Source of the DNA: Sorangium aterium
GTDB taxonomy: Bacteria; Myxococcota_A; Polyangia; Polyangiales; Polyangiaceae
Direction: 5' to 3'
DNA length: 64,000 nt
Assembly (NCBI RefSeq): GCF_028368935.1
Contig: NZ_JAQNDK010000006.1
Span: forward strand, 649,001-713,000
The notes below the pieces were generated by a model. It did not search any database. It saw only the letters and a list, made by a program, of their open reading frames with translations, and was not told the origin of the DNA. Both the position numbers and the translations under genes were made by a program. Each line of letters opens with the position of its first letter. Position 1 is the first letter of the stretch. This document shows positions 15,561 through 25,130 of the stretch, piece by piece.

Positions 15561-18560
15561 TCAGTCGGGCTCGCCGGGGAGCTTCGCGCGGCCGAGGGCC
15601 GCCTCCGCCGCCGCCAGCTGCGCCGCGAGCTTCCTCAGCTCCTCGGCTTCCTCGCCCTGGAGCGAGATATTCGGGACGAGCGCGTTCAGGGCGCGGCGGT
15701 TGTACGCGAGCCCGAGCGGCGAGCCCTTCTCGAGGTTCATCACCATCGACTCGGCCAGCACCGCCAGCGCCTCCCGGTGCAGCCCCTTCGCCGAGAGCAC
15801 CTCCGCGAGCGCGGCCGTCGAGCGGGCCAGGCCGAGGAGGTCGCCGTGCGCCTCCTCGGCCTCGATCGCCGCGGTCAGGCGCTGCGTGGCGCGGTCGAGG
15901 CGGCCGTTGCGGAGCTCCAGCCGGCCGATCGTCTCCCACACCCGGGCGAGCTCCCGGGTGTCGCCGAGCTGCTTGTAGGCGCGCTCCGCGGCGAGCGCGT
16001 GGTCGAGGCCCATCGACAGCGCGTCGGACTCGCGCCCGGGGCGGGCGGGGACGTGGAGCGGGATCCGCGCGAAGAGGTGGTCGGTCTCGGCGAGCTCGAC
16101 GCGCGCCGATGGATCGACCCGGGCCCGCTCCTCGAAGGTCCGGCGCGACTCGATCAGGAGGTGCGTCGCGCGGACGGGATCGCCCATGCGCACGTGGACC
16201 GCCGCCTGATCGTTGAGCAGCCGGGCCGCGCCGAGCGCGTCCCCGGCGTCGAGCAGCAGGCGGCTCGCGATCGCGAGCTCCTCCAGCGCGCGCTCCAGCG
16301 ATCGCGCGTCGCCCATGTCGTAACAGACGCCCGCGATGAGCGCGGCGACCTCGGCGTGCAGCTCCGGCGGGTCGCCCTGCGCGAGGAGCGCGCGCGCGGC
16401 GTCGAGCACCTCGAGCGCGCCCGAGAGCGTGCTGGCGGGGTCCGGGCCGGCGGCTTGCCACTGCGCCCGGGCGATGCCCGAGAGCGCGCCGATGCGGAGC
16501 CGGCGGCGCGCGGGCGTGGCCGGCATGCCGTCGAGCAGCGAGAGCGCCTTCCGCGCGTAGCTCAGCGCCTGGGCGTACGCTCCCATGGCCGCTGCCTCGA
16601 CCGCGGCCGCGCAGTAGCGCTGCGCCGCTTCCTCGTGCTCACCCGCCTCGGTCAGGTGCGCCGCCGCGCGCACGTCGTGGAGGTGGCGCCCGGCGCCGTG
16701 CGCCGCCGCGCTCGCGGCGCCCGCTGCCTCGGCGCGATCGGGCGCCGGGTACATGGACACGCCGAGCGGCGCCGCGGCGCGCAGGGACTCGGCCGCGCGC
16801 CCGGCGACGGAGTCGGCCGGCGCCGGCCAGGAGAAGGAGTGGCGGGATCCAGAAGACGCTCGCTCGGACAGCGCGGCCGGGACGCGCAGCGAGGCCCCGC
16901 GGGCCGAGCGGCTCGGCTCGTCCAGGAAGGCGCCGCCGATGGACGCGAGATCGCGGGGCACCCGCATCGGCCCCGGGATGGGCGCGTCGAGCGAGTCGGG
17001 CGGGGCGTCGAACAGGATGGACTCGGGCGGCTCCGAGACGCGGCGGCTCTCGGGGCCGCGGTGGAACAGATCGGCGTAGGGCCACGCGGGATTGCCGGGC
17101 CCGGCGGGGGCCATCGGCGCGGGCCCGTCCTGGGTGACGCGCGGCGGCGCGCGGCGCGAGTTGCTCGTGGATCCACCGCCCATGTAGGCCATGGCTGGCG
17201 GCGGCCTCAGCGTCTCGGCCGCCCGCGGCACCCCGCCGCGCGCCCCCGAGAGCGTGGCGTCTGCAGTCTTCTCCCGCTCGTCGGCGGTCGCCGCGCCGCC
17301 GGCCTCGGGGGTCGGCCCGCCCGCGATGGGCGCGCCGGGCAAAGCGGCCGCCGGTGATGCCGGCGCCGGCGACGGGCCTGCCGGCGGGGGCGCGGCGGTC
17401 ATCGTGCGCGGCGTCGCCATGGCGGGTAACGACGCGGACGGCGGCGCGGTCGAGAGCGGCGGCGCCCCGGCCTTCGTCTGCGCGGCGGCGGCCCTCGTGG
17501 TCGGGTCGTCGCCGCGAGGCACGCCAAGGTTCGCTCCGCCGATGACGTGCCGCTCGACGGCCGACGCGAGGATGGCCGCGCTCTGGGTCGGCGGCGCGGC
17601 GTGGGCTTGCGCCGCCGCGGCGTGGCTCGCCTGGTGATCGGCCGCGACGGCGCTCGACGCAGCGCGCGGCTCGCGCGCGGCCGGGGCGTCCAGCTCGGTC
17701 CGCTCCTCGCTGAGCAGCGTCGCGAGCCGCCGGTGCCACACGCGGGCGAGCGACGGGAGGATCGAGCCGCGGAGCGCCTCGACGGTCTCCTGCGGGAGAT
17801 GGAAGCGCCCGTCGCCGCGGTCCTCGACCGGAACGCCCGCGTCCGCGGCGCGCTGCAGCGCCTCGAGCACGTCGAGCGCGTCGACACGGAGGAGCGCGGC
17901 GACGAGCTCGCTCTCGAACCCCGAGCCGACGATCGCGCCGGCCCGGAGCACCCGGAGCACCTCGCCAGGCAGCTCGCGCACCGCGACCTGCGGCGGCGGC
18001 GGGGGGGGCGTGGTCGCGCTGGTCAGCGTGGTCGCGCCGTCGGCCGGCCGGAGGATCGCGTCGGCCCCGCAGGCGGCGCGCACCGCGTCGACCAGGCCGC
18101 CGGCGGGGCCGGTCGGCGCGTGCAGGCGGAAGGAGAGGACGAGCGCGACGCGGAGCGCGTCGGGGCGGGACACCACCCGGCGCAGCACGTCGAGCGTGGC
18201 AGGATCGGCGTGCTCGACCGCGTCGAACACGATCGCCCACGCGCGATCGGCCTGCTGCGTGAGGCGGTTGGCGGTCTCGATGAACTCGGCGTCCACCATC
18301 AGCTCGTGCACGTCGCCGAGGAGGCGGCGCCGGAGCCCCGCGGCGGCGCGGCTGCGCGCCTGCTCGACCGTCGGCTGCGCCCCGCCGGCGAGGCGCTCGA
18401 TCTGGGTCCGCGCGTCGCGCAGCGGCCCGAGCGTCATCTCGGGGACGTCGCAGCGCACGCGCACGATCCGCAGGCCGAGCCGCGCCGGCGGATCCCCGGG
18501 GACGATGTTCAGCAAGGCCGTGTGCCGGCCCTCGGAAATGCGCTGCCAGAGCTGTTCCAC
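15561..18560 (-). CDS. large STAND-like protein with TPR repeats, P-loop absent
   Basis: 999 aa from a GTG at 18560, preceded by AGAGGAGCGGACC; the longer frame to 18590 lacks this signal. Residues about 1-250 resemble the ATPase/winged-helix part of LuxR/AfsR-like STAND regulators, with a Walker-B-like stretch (AWAIVFDAVEHAD) and the helical block GAIVGSGFESELVAALL. The expected GxxGxGKT site is missing (sequence there: LLNIVPGDPPARLG). About 260-590 is low-complexity Ala/Pro/Ser. About 610-985 has TPR-like helices (AYAQALSYARKALSLLDG, ALGAARLLNDQAAVHVRMGD). It is probably a protein-interaction scaffold or a degenerate regulator. No DNA-binding domain is seen. Confidence 0.7.
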   Translation of the reverse strand: MEQLWQRISEGRHTALLNIVPGDPPARLGLRIVRVRCDVPEMTLGPLRDARTQIERLAGGAQPTVEQARSRAAAGLRRRLLGDVHELMVDAEFIETANRLTQQADRAWAIVFDAVEHADPATLDVLRRVVSRPDALRVALVLSFRLHAPTGPAGGLVDAVRAACGADAILRPADGATTLTSATTPPPPPPQVAVRELPGEVLRVLRAGAIVGSGFESELVAALLRVDALDVLEALQRAADAGVPVEDRGDGRFHLPQETVEALRGSILPSLARVWHRRLATLLSEERTELDAPAAREPRAASSAVAADHQASHAAAAQAHAAPPTQSAAILASAVERHVIGGANLGVPRGDDPTTRAAAAQTKAGAPPLSTAPPSASLPAMATPRTMTAAPPPAGPSPAPASPAAALPGAPIAGGPTPEAGGAATADEREKTADATLSGARGGVPRAAETLRPPPAMAYMGGGSTSNSRRAPPRVTQDGPAPMAPAGPGNPAWPYADLFHRGPESRRVSEPPESILFDAPPDSLDAPIPGPMRVPRDLASIGGAFLDEPSRSARGASLRVPAALSERASSGSRHSFSWPAPADSVAGRAAESLRAAAPLGVSMYPAPDRAEAAGAASAAAHGAGRHLHDVRAAAHLTEAGEHEEAAQRYCAAAVEAAAMGAYAQALSYARKALSLLDGMPATPARRRLRIGALSGIARAQWQAAGPDPASTLSGALEVLDAARALLAQGDPPELHAEVAALIAGVCYDMGDARSLERALEELAIASRLLLDAGDALGAARLLNDQAAVHVRMGDPVRATHLLIESRRTFEERARVDPSARVELAETDHLFARIPLHVPARPGRESDALSMGLDHALAAERAYKQLGDTRELARVWETIGRLELRNGRLDRATQRLTAAIEAEEAHGDLLGLARSTAALAEVLSAKGLHREALAVLAESMVMNLEKGSPLGLAYNRRALNALVPNISLQGEEAEELRKLAAQLAAAEAALGRAKLPGEPD

Positions 18561-18619
18561 GGTCCGCTCCTCTTCTCTCCAGGCGCGCACGGCCCAGAGC
18601 GGGGCGCATCGTCGTGCGC

Positions 18620-18699
18620 TACGGGCTCATCCGCCCCGTTCGGCTCGCTGCGGCGTACTTTCGCGCGCCCCACTCGCCTGCCTGGCGGCTGAGCCCGTA
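18620..18699. repeat. 16-bp inverted repeat
   Basis: 18620-18635 is the reverse complement of 18684-18699 with one mismatch, spaced by 48 bases. It lies between the stop of the outer membrane protein gene and the start of the TPR protein gene, both on the minus strand. It may be a terminator or attenuator, or an operator pair for the TPR gene. Confidence 0.55.
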
Positions 18700-18721
18700 T
18701 CCCACGAATCTGCCCCCCGCT

Positions 18722-19273
18722 CTAGTATCCCCAGAGGAACTCCGCGCGGGCGAACGCCGTGAAATAGCTCCCCGGACCGTCGCCCGCGCCAGGGAGGAGC
18801 AGCGTGTACTTGCCGGCGAAGCCGGCGGCGAACTCGCGGTTGAACGCGTAGTCGATGCCGAACGGGATGGAGACCCCGAACTGCCCCCGGTGGCAGCCCG
18901 GCTGGCCAGACGAGCCGCAGGGCGCGAGGCGCACACTGTCGTATGCGCCGGTCATGAGGCCGACGTAGGGGACCCACTGCAGGATATCGATGACGTACGT
19001 GGCGCCGGCCGATGCGCCGAGGAGCATGAGATCGCCCCCCGGATGGGACGCGGTGTTGACCTCGGCGACCGCGTTGAAGGCGTCCGTGAGCCCGTAGGCG
19101 AGGTGCAGGCTGCCGCCGATCCCCGGGTACGTCCCGCCGTCGGCGAGGAGCGCGTACCCGACGCTGGCGCCGGCGTGCCATTGCCGTTCAAAGGCGTCGG
19201 CCCGCGAGGGGGCCAGGAGCGCGAGGAGCGCGATCGCGGCGGAGGTCAGCAGGGCGACAGGGGAGCATCTCAT
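18722..19273 (-). CDS. outer membrane beta-barrel-like protein
   Basis: 183 aa from the ATG at 19273. A signal peptide (MRCSPVALLTSAAIALLALL...ADA) is cleaved near residue 26. The mature part has alternating Gly and aromatic residues typical of small 8-strand barrels, and ends ARAEFLWGY, with an aromatic at the C-terminus as in outer membrane proteins. Two Cys (PCGSSGQPGC) could form a loop disulfide. The partner and function are unknown. Confidence 0.7.
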   Translation of the reverse strand: MRCSPVALLTSAAIALLALLAPSRADAFERQWHAGASVGYALLADGGTYPGIGGSLHLAYGLTDAFNAVAEVNTASHPGGDLMLLGASAGATYVIDILQWVPYVGLMTGAYDSVRLAPCGSSGQPGCHRGQFGVSIPFGIDYAFNREFAAGFAGKYTLLLPGAGDGPGSYFTAFARAEFLWGY

Positions 19274-19400
19274 GGTCGGTTGCGATGAGCAGCCCGGAGC
19301 GTCCCCGCGACGAACCATGGGATCGAGGGCGACGACGGCGCGCGCCGGGCGCTCGATGGGCGCGCGCGGCCGAGGCTAGCACGCGCGCCGCAGGACATGT

Positions 19401-20099
19401 TCAGCGGAGCTGCTCGCGGCGACGGGGGGCCCGCGACGCTCCTGCATCCTCGTCCTCGAGCTCGTCGGCGTAGATGCGCGCCGCGGGGTCGGCCGCGCCC
19501 TCGCTCGGATCGATGCGGAGCGACGGCTGGGGGAAGCGGACGGCGGCCGCCCCCGAGATCCCGGGGAAGGTGTAGAGGATCTCGCCGCGCTCGCCGATCT
19601 CGACGCCGACGTCGCCGGGCCGCTCCTTGGCGAGCTCGGTGAGCAGGGCGTCCGCCTCCGGGGCCGGCAGGTCGAGCGCGACGCCGACCTCCTGCGCCGT
19701 GAGCGGGCGCCGGCGGTGCGACGCGAGCGAGAAGATCGCCTGCACCTGGGCGTCGCGCGAGGCCTTCGCCCCGGAGCGCGAGAGCTTCCGCCCGCCCAGC
19801 AGGAGGAGCAGGCCGAGGGTGAGGGCGAGGAACCCGATCGGCAGGCCGATCGCGAGGCCGGCGATCGACCCCGGAAACAGCGCGGCCGCGCCCAGCCCGA
19901 GGAGGAGCGCCAGCGCGGTCCCGCCGATGAGGACCAGCCAGCCGAGCACGCCGGCGACGGCGCCGCCCACCCTGGACGGCTGCCCCGCCAGGCTGACCGA
20001 TTTCCCCGCGAACGGTAGGCGCTCCCGACCGCACGCGGTGCAGTACGCGGCGAGCCCGCGGTGGATGACGGGCGCGTTCTTTCCGCAATGAGGACACAT
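19401..20099 (-). CDS. zinc-ribbon membrane protein with winged-helix-like C-terminal part
   Basis: 232 aa. The ATG at 20099 is preceded by GGGGGAG five bases away. The N-terminus has two Cys pairs, CPHC and CTAC (residues 2-22), a zinc ribbon. Two hydrophobic helices follow (about 45-70 and 76-98). The soluble remainder (LTAQEVGVALDLPAPEADALL) looks like a small helix-turn-helix and ends with an acidic/Arg tail. Family not recognised. It may sense or assemble at the membrane. Confidence 0.7.
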   Translation of the reverse strand: MCPHCGKNAPVIHRGLAAYCTACGRERLPFAGKSVSLAGQPSRVGGAVAGVLGWLVLIGGTALALLLGLGAAALFPGSIAGLAIGLPIGFLALTLGLLLLLGGRKLSRSGAKASRDAQVQAIFSLASHRRRPLTAQEVGVALDLPAPEADALLTELAKERPGDVGVEIGERGEILYTFPGISGAAAVRFPQPSLRIDPSEGAADPAARIYADELEDEDAGASRAPRRREQLR

Positions 20100-20243
20100 G
20101 AGGACTCCCCCGCGAGCAGATCTTCGCGAGCCAGGCTGTAGCGTAGGAATGAAGGCCCTCCGCCGCCAGGTGTGCGGCCGCGGGATCTCCAGGTTTTTCA
20201 CGCTCACGTCGCGCAGGTCGGCGTCGGTCGGCGTCCGTCAGCG

Positions 20244-22580
20244 TCAGATGCCGAGATAGCGCGCGATCTCGGCGCGGGACGGGTCGGAGGCCAGGGCGCG
20301 CAGGGCGTCGTACCGGCGTTGCCATGCGGCCGCGCTGCCTTCGTCTCCGCGCCATCGCGCCGCCTCGGCGCGGGCGAAGGCGTGGTGCCGGAGCGAGAAG
20401 CGCGAGGCGTCGAGCGCGAGGAAGGCGTCGAGCCACACCTCGGGATCGCCCTCGCCGTCGCCGAGCAGCTGGGCCGACAGCGCGGCGTACGGGACGAGCG
20501 CGGGCGGCGCGTCGCCGCGCCGGCGGAGGGCGGCGTAGCGGAGCGCGCGGCGCGTGGGCGGCGGCGCGTCGCGCGCGGCGCTCCAGGCGGCGAGCGCGCG
20601 CGAGAGCGCCGGCTGGCCGTCGCGCGCCCAGGGCGCGTCGAGGCTCGCGAAGCCGACCCACGGCCAGGCGGCGGCGTGGTCCGCGGGCAGCTGGGCGGGC
20701 GGGCTGCCCTGGCGGAGCGCCGCGTCGCCCGGAGGGAGGGCGAGGGAGAGCCGGGTCCACCGCGATCGCGCGTCGAGGACGGCGAGCTCCGCGCGGGAAG
20801 GCGGCGCTTCGCCGGCGGGCGCCGGCGCGACGCCGCGCGCGGCGGCGACCTCCTCGTCGGCGAGCACGGCCGCGCGCGCGGCGTCGCGCCGGCGCCCGCG
20901 CGAGGCGAGGAGCTCGGCGCGCTGCAGGAGCACGGCCGCGCGGAGCGCCGGCGGCGCGGCGGAGAGGTCGACGCGCTCGACGAGATCGAGCGCGCGATCG
21001 CGCTCGCCGACGAGGGCCCACGCGCTCGATCGCGCGAGCGCGCGGGCCGCCTCCGGCGCGAGCTCCGGGGCGAGCGGGCCAAGGCGATCCAGCACGTCGA
21101 CCGCCCGGGGCGCGTCGCCTTCGAGCGCGAGCTCGCGGGCGGCGCGCAGCGCGAGCGCTCCGGCGGCGGCGCGCAGCGCGTCGGCCTGGGACGGCGAGAG
21201 CTGGGGGGCGGCGGCCAGCTCGGCGGCGCGCGCGGCGGCGCGCGCGCGCAACGACCCGGCGATCACGGGCCTCGCGAGCCCGCGCTCCGGGAGCCAGTCG
21301 AGCGCGCGCAGAGAGCCCGCAGGCAGCGCCGTCGGCGCGCGGGGCTCCGCGCGCGCCGGGGCGCGCGGGGCGCCTGCCTCTCCGGCCGCGGATTCGTCGC
21401 CATCATCTTCCGGTTCCGGCCGCGCGAGCGCGGCGGCTTCGGCCGCGTCGAGCGTCTCGTCCTCCGCCAGCACGACGGCGAGCAGATCGCCGCGGACCTC
21501 GGGATCGAGCGCGGCCGAGGCGCCGAGCAGGTCGCGGATCGCGCGCGTCGCGCGCCGCGTCGCCTCGGCGGCGTCCTTCCGGGCGGCGGCGAGGCGGGCG
21601 CGCTGCGCGAGCCGCACCTCCACGGCGTCGGCGACGCCGGCCTCCGGGTCTTCTGGCATCGGCGGAGGCTCCACGCCGGCGCGGGCGGCGCAGGCGACGA
21701 GGACGGCGCGGACCTCGCCCCAGTTGCGCGCCATGCCGGCGTAGCGCCTCGACGCCCGGTCGTCCTGGTTGAGGGTCAGGAGTTCGACGCCGCGCTTCGC
21801 CTCGGCGCTTGCGCCGAGGCAGAGGATCGCGCCGGTGGTCGTGCGCAGATCCTCGTCGCGGGGCTCCATCGCCGCGTACCCCCTGGCGATCGCGAGCGCG
21901 CGCTGCAGGTCGCCCTCGGTGAGCGCCGCGCGGAGGGTGTGCACCCGCACGTGCCAGTCGGTCCAGCGGTCCGGCTGCGAGAGGAGCGCGCGGCGATCAC
22001 CGAGCCTCGCCGCCTCGCGGCCGAGGCTCGGCGCGCCGCAGGCGGGCCCGAGCTCATCGAAGGTGATGCGCCCTGTCCCGGCGGCGACCATGGCCTGGGC
22101 CGTCGCCACCGCCTCGGTCGCGCCGGCGAGCGCCGCGGGATCCGGCCGGCCGACCGCGGCGTCGGTGTAGTCGGCGACCGCTGCGCGCACGCCGAGCTCC
22201 TCGGCCAGCGCGCTCGCCGTCCTGTAGGTCCAGGGCAGCCGCGACGGCAGCGCGAACCAGCGGATCTCGGGCCTGCAGTCGGGCAGGGCCGGGCCGCGCG
22301 GCGCCTCGATCGAGGCGAGGCACGCGGCGGCGGTGCGCGTGCCCACGAGGACCGCCGCCACGGGGCCAAGGAGCGCGAGCGCGGGCACGGCCACGGCCGC
22401 CGCGGCGAGCGCCAGGGCGAGGGGCCGCCGCCAGGGCGGCCGCGCGGGCGAGGCGTCGCGGTGGAGGGGGGAGCTCCCGTCGCGCTCGCGGGGCCGTGGG
22501 GTGGGCTGCGCGCACACGGGACGGCTTTTAGCCCACGCCACGGCCGAGCGACACTGCCTCCGCGACGCGGCGTGTTCCAC
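20244..22580 (-). CDS. Ala-rich membrane-anchored protein, TPR-like, unknown function
   Basis: Up to 778 aa; the true start is unclear because the first 50 residues are Arg/Pro-rich with several possible ATG/GTG codons and no Shine-Dalgarno. One transmembrane helix lies at about 53-78. The rest is a long alpha-helical Ala/Arg/Leu region with repeated helix pairs (ALRAAVLLQRAELLASRGR, DLQRALAIARGYAAMEP) that resemble TPRs. An acidic low-complexity region occurs near residue 390-420. The C-terminus (SRFSLRHHAFARAEAARWRGD) is more conserved-looking. No catalytic motif is visible. It is preceded by lipB on the same strand. Confidence 0.6.
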   Translation of the reverse strand: MEHAASRRQCRSAVAWAKSRPVCAQPTPRPRERDGSSPLHRDASPARPPWRRPLALALAAAAVAVPALALLGPVAAVLVGTRTAAACLASIEAPRGPALPDCRPEIRWFALPSRLPWTYRTASALAEELGVRAAVADYTDAAVGRPDPAALAGATEAVATAQAMVAAGTGRITFDELGPACGAPSLGREAARLGDRRALLSQPDRWTDWHVRVHTLRAALTEGDLQRALAIARGYAAMEPRDEDLRTTTGAILCLGASAEAKRGVELLTLNQDDRASRRYAGMARNWGEVRAVLVACAARAGVEPPPMPEDPEAGVADAVEVRLAQRARLAAARKDAAEATRRATRAIRDLLGASAALDPEVRGDLLAVVLAEDETLDAAEAAALARPEPEDDGDESAAGEAGAPRAPARAEPRAPTALPAGSLRALDWLPERGLARPVIAGSLRARAAARAAELAAAPQLSPSQADALRAAAGALALRAARELALEGDAPRAVDVLDRLGPLAPELAPEAARALARSSAWALVGERDRALDLVERVDLSAAPPALRAAVLLQRAELLASRGRRRDAARAAVLADEEVAAARGVAPAPAGEAPPSRAELAVLDARSRWTRLSLALPPGDAALRQGSPPAQLPADHAAAWPWVGFASLDAPWARDGQPALSRALAAWSAARDAPPPTRRALRYAALRRRGDAPPALVPYAALSAQLLGDGEGDPEVWLDAFLALDASRFSLRHHAFARAEAARWRGDEGSAAAWQRRYDALRALASDPSRAEIARYLGI

Positions 22581-22625
22581 ATCCCGGAAGCCGGCGTCGC
22601 CCGCGGAGCGCGCGCCGTGCGACGT

Positions 22626-22653
22626 GCGATGTGCGATGTGCGATGTGCGATGT
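22626..22653. repeat. four 7-bp repeats (GCGATGT)
   Basis: Perfect heptamer array of four copies between the lipB stop and the start region of the Ala-rich protein gene, with a near copy (GCGACGT) just before it. It could cause slippage and affect expression of the downstream minus-strand gene. Confidence 0.7.
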
Positions 22654-22680
22654 CGACGCGCGCCGAGCCGGCGCGCGCGG

Positions 22681-23529
22681 CTAGGGCGCGCTCCGGCCCT
22701 CGGCGGCGGCGACCTCCGGGGTGAGGAGCGCGCCCGCGAGATCCGTGACCGCCGACAGATCCTCGACGCAGGCGACCTCGAGATCGAGCCCGCGGGCGAG
22801 CTGCGGCGCGCTGGCGAGGGCGACCTCGGCGACGGTGAGCTTCCGCCCGGTGAGCTGGTGGAGCGACGTCACGCCGTGATCTCGGATGCCGCAGGGCACG
22901 ATCAGCTCGAACGCCTTGAGGTCCACCGCGATGTTGAAGGCGAAGCCGTGCATCGTGAGCCACCGCGACAGGCGCACGCCGATCGCGCCGAGCTTCGCGA
23001 TCTCGCGCGCCCACTCGGCGCCGCCCCACGCCTCTGGGGCGGCGCGATCGACCCAGACGCCGATCATGCCGTCGACGACGCCGGCCTCGACGTGGTGCTC
23101 GCGCGCGAGCAGGATCATCACCTCCGCGAGCGAGCGCACGTACCTGCGCACGTCGCAGCGGTCCGGCCTGAGATCGAGCAGCGGGTAGCACACGAGCTGG
23201 CCGGGGCCGTGGTAGGTGACGTCGCCCCCGCGCCCCGTCGCGACGAGGTCGATGTCGCGCTCGTCGAGCGCGCGGGCGTCGAGGAGCACGTTCTCGGGGT
23301 TCGCGCGCGGGCCGAGCGTGATCACGGGATCGTGCTCGAGGAGCAGGATCGTGTCGCCCATCCGCCCCTGCGCCCGCGCCTCGACGAGCTGCTTCTGCAG
23401 ATCGTGGATCGGGGCGTAGCGGCGCCGGCCGATCCACACGGCGCGCGCTCGCCTCGGCCGGGGCGCCTCGGTGGTCGTCGTCGGGCCCTTCGCGGGCTGA
23501 AGGAGGTCGCGGAGCGAGGTGTTCGGCAT
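22681..23529 (-). CDS. lipB: lipoyl(octanoyl) transferase LipB
   Basis: 282 aa. Transfers octanoyl from acyl carrier protein to lipoyl domains. Motifs: GRGGDVTYHGPGQLVCYPLLD (His and the RGG..YHGPGQ signature), the active-site Lys region (AKLGAIGVRLS) and catalytic Cys in IVPCGI. A 30-residue N-terminal extension (TTTTEAPRPRRARA) is longer than in E. coli LipB. The ATG at 23529 lies 2 bp after the stop of the HD-GYP gene, so they are co-transcribed. No lipA is in the window. Confidence 0.95.
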   Translation of the reverse strand: MPNTSLRDLLQPAKGPTTTTEAPRPRRARAVWIGRRRYAPIHDLQKQLVEARAQGRMGDTILLLEHDPVITLGPRANPENVLLDARALDERDIDLVATGRGGDVTYHGPGQLVCYPLLDLRPDRCDVRRYVRSLAEVMILLAREHHVEAGVVDGMIGVWVDRAAPEAWGGAEWAREIAKLGAIGVRLSRWLTMHGFAFNIAVDLKAFELIVPCGIRDHGVTSLHQLTGRKLTVAEVALASAPQLARGLDLEVACVEDLSAVTDLAGALLTPEVAAAEGRSAP

Positions 23530-23531
23530 GG

Positions 23532-25019
23532 CTACTCCGGGACCTTGTCGCCCCGCGCCCGCCGCTCGTCGCGGTAGGCCTCGATGTGCGTCGTGAAGGT
23601 GGCCGCGACCTCGGGGTCGAACTGCGAGCCCGAGCACCGCTCGATCTCGGTCACCGCGACCTCGTGGGGGAGCGCGCGTCGGTACGAGCGGTCGCTCGTC
23701 ATGGCGTCGTACGTGTCGGCCACGGAGATGATGCGCGCGATGATCGGGATCTCGTTGCCCCGCATCCGGAGCGGGTAGCCGCGCCCGTCCCAGCGCTCGT
23801 GGTGCAGGTGCACGCCGGGGATGAGCGGGTGCAGGAACTTGATCGGGTCGAGGATGTCCCGCCCGTAGGCGGGGTGCCGCTTGAACACCTCGTACTCGTC
23901 GTTCGTGAGCTTGCCCGGCTTGTTCAGGTTGAGCACGCACCCGATCTTGCCGATGTCGTGCATGAGCGCGCTCTGCCGGACGATCTCGATCTCGTGCGGG
24001 CCGAGGCCGAGCCGCTGCGCCAGCATCACGGCGTAGACGGCGACCCGATCCGAGTGGCCCGACGTGTAGCGGTCCATCTTGTCGATCGCCTTGGCGAGGC
24101 CCTCGATCGTCTGCTGGAACGTCGCCTGGAGATCCTGGTAGAGGCGCGCGTTCTCGATCGCCGCCGCGGCGCGCGAGCCGATGATGCTGAGCAGCTTGCG
24201 CTGCCCCTCGTCGAAGCGCCTCGTCCGCGTGAACGACGCGACGGCGAGGAAGCCCATGAGCCGCTTCTGGATGCGGAGCGGCACGGCGACGAGCGACTGG
24301 AGCGGGAGCGCCGGATCCGCCGCGAAGAACCTGAGCCCCTTCATGCCCTGCTCCAGGAGCTGCGCGTCGGGGCGAAAGTGCTCGATCACGAGCGTCGGGT
24401 CGAGCCGCCCGAGGTCGGTGCCCGCCGGGATGGACGGGCCGCGGAGGTGCTGGCGCTCGAAGAAGCCCCCCTCGCCGTCGTCGAGCCAGGTCGAGATGAG
24501 GTCGCCGCACACCTCGTGGAGGCAGCTGTCGGCGACGGTCTCCAGCACCTGGTCGAGCGAGAGGCTCGCCGCGATGGCCTCGCTCACCTTGTAGAGCGAC
24601 ACCGCCTCGCGCAGCCGGATGTTCTCGGCGGCCATCCGTTGCTTCTCGATCCCGCGCTGGACGACGTGCACCACCTCGTCCAGCTTGAACGGCTTGAGCA
24701 CGTAGTCGTAGGCGCCGCGCTTCATCGCGTCGATCGCGGTCTCGACGGTGCCGAAGCCCGTCATGATGACCGTGAGCGCGTTCGGCGCCGTCTTGCCGAT
24801 CTCGTCCAGCAGCGCGATGCCGCCCATCCGAGGCATCTTGAGGTCGCTGATCACGAGGTCGTAGTGGCCCTTCGTGAGCTCGCTCAGCGCGCTGGTGCCG
24901 TCCTCCGCCGTGCGGACGTAGTAGCCCTCCATGCCGAGGAAGTCGGCCAGCATGTCGCGGATGACCTTCTCGTCGTCCACGACGAGGATGCGAGGGCGGT
25001 CTTCTGGAAACGTGGACAT
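23532..25019 (-). CDS. response regulator with GAF and HD-GYP phosphodiesterase domains
   Basis: 495 aa. The receiver domain (residues about 10-125) has VVDDE and phospho-acceptor Asp in DLVISDLKMP. A GAF domain follows (about 150-310). The HD-GYP domain (about 315-480) has ALMHDIGKIG (HD) and HHERWDGRGYP (GYP), so c-di-GMP hydrolysis is expected. The start MSTFPEDRPRILVVDDE at 25019 is family-like. The next gene, lipB, follows after 2 bp. No partner kinase is adjacent. Confidence 0.93.
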   Translation of the reverse strand: MSTFPEDRPRILVVDDEKVIRDMLADFLGMEGYYVRTAEDGTSALSELTKGHYDLVISDLKMPRMGGIALLDEIGKTAPNALTVIMTGFGTVETAIDAMKRGAYDYVLKPFKLDEVVHVVQRGIEKQRMAAENIRLREAVSLYKVSEAIAASLSLDQVLETVADSCLHEVCGDLISTWLDDGEGGFFERQHLRGPSIPAGTDLGRLDPTLVIEHFRPDAQLLEQGMKGLRFFAADPALPLQSLVAVPLRIQKRLMGFLAVASFTRTRRFDEGQRKLLSIIGSRAAAAIENARLYQDLQATFQQTIEGLAKAIDKMDRYTSGHSDRVAVYAVMLAQRLGLGPHEIEIVRQSALMHDIGKIGCVLNLNKPGKLTNDEYEVFKRHPAYGRDILDPIKFLHPLIPGVHLHHERWDGRGYPLRMRGNEIPIIARIISVADTYDAMTSDRSYRRALPHEVAVTEIERCSGSQFDPEVAATFTTHIEAYRDERRARGDKVPE

Positions 25020-25130
25020 GCGGCCGGTAAGCCTACCAGATCCGCTCGCAGCGCATCGCCCCAAGGTGGGCGGGTCGGGCACAGGAGCCGACCCGCCTCG
25101 CAGGGGTGGCCGCGCGGCGGCGGGGGCCGC

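Noticed and set aside
18010-18762. Plus-strand frame of 250 aa across the start of the TPR gene
   Set aside because: Shadow of the minus-strand gene, Arg/Ser/Ala-rich without motifs.
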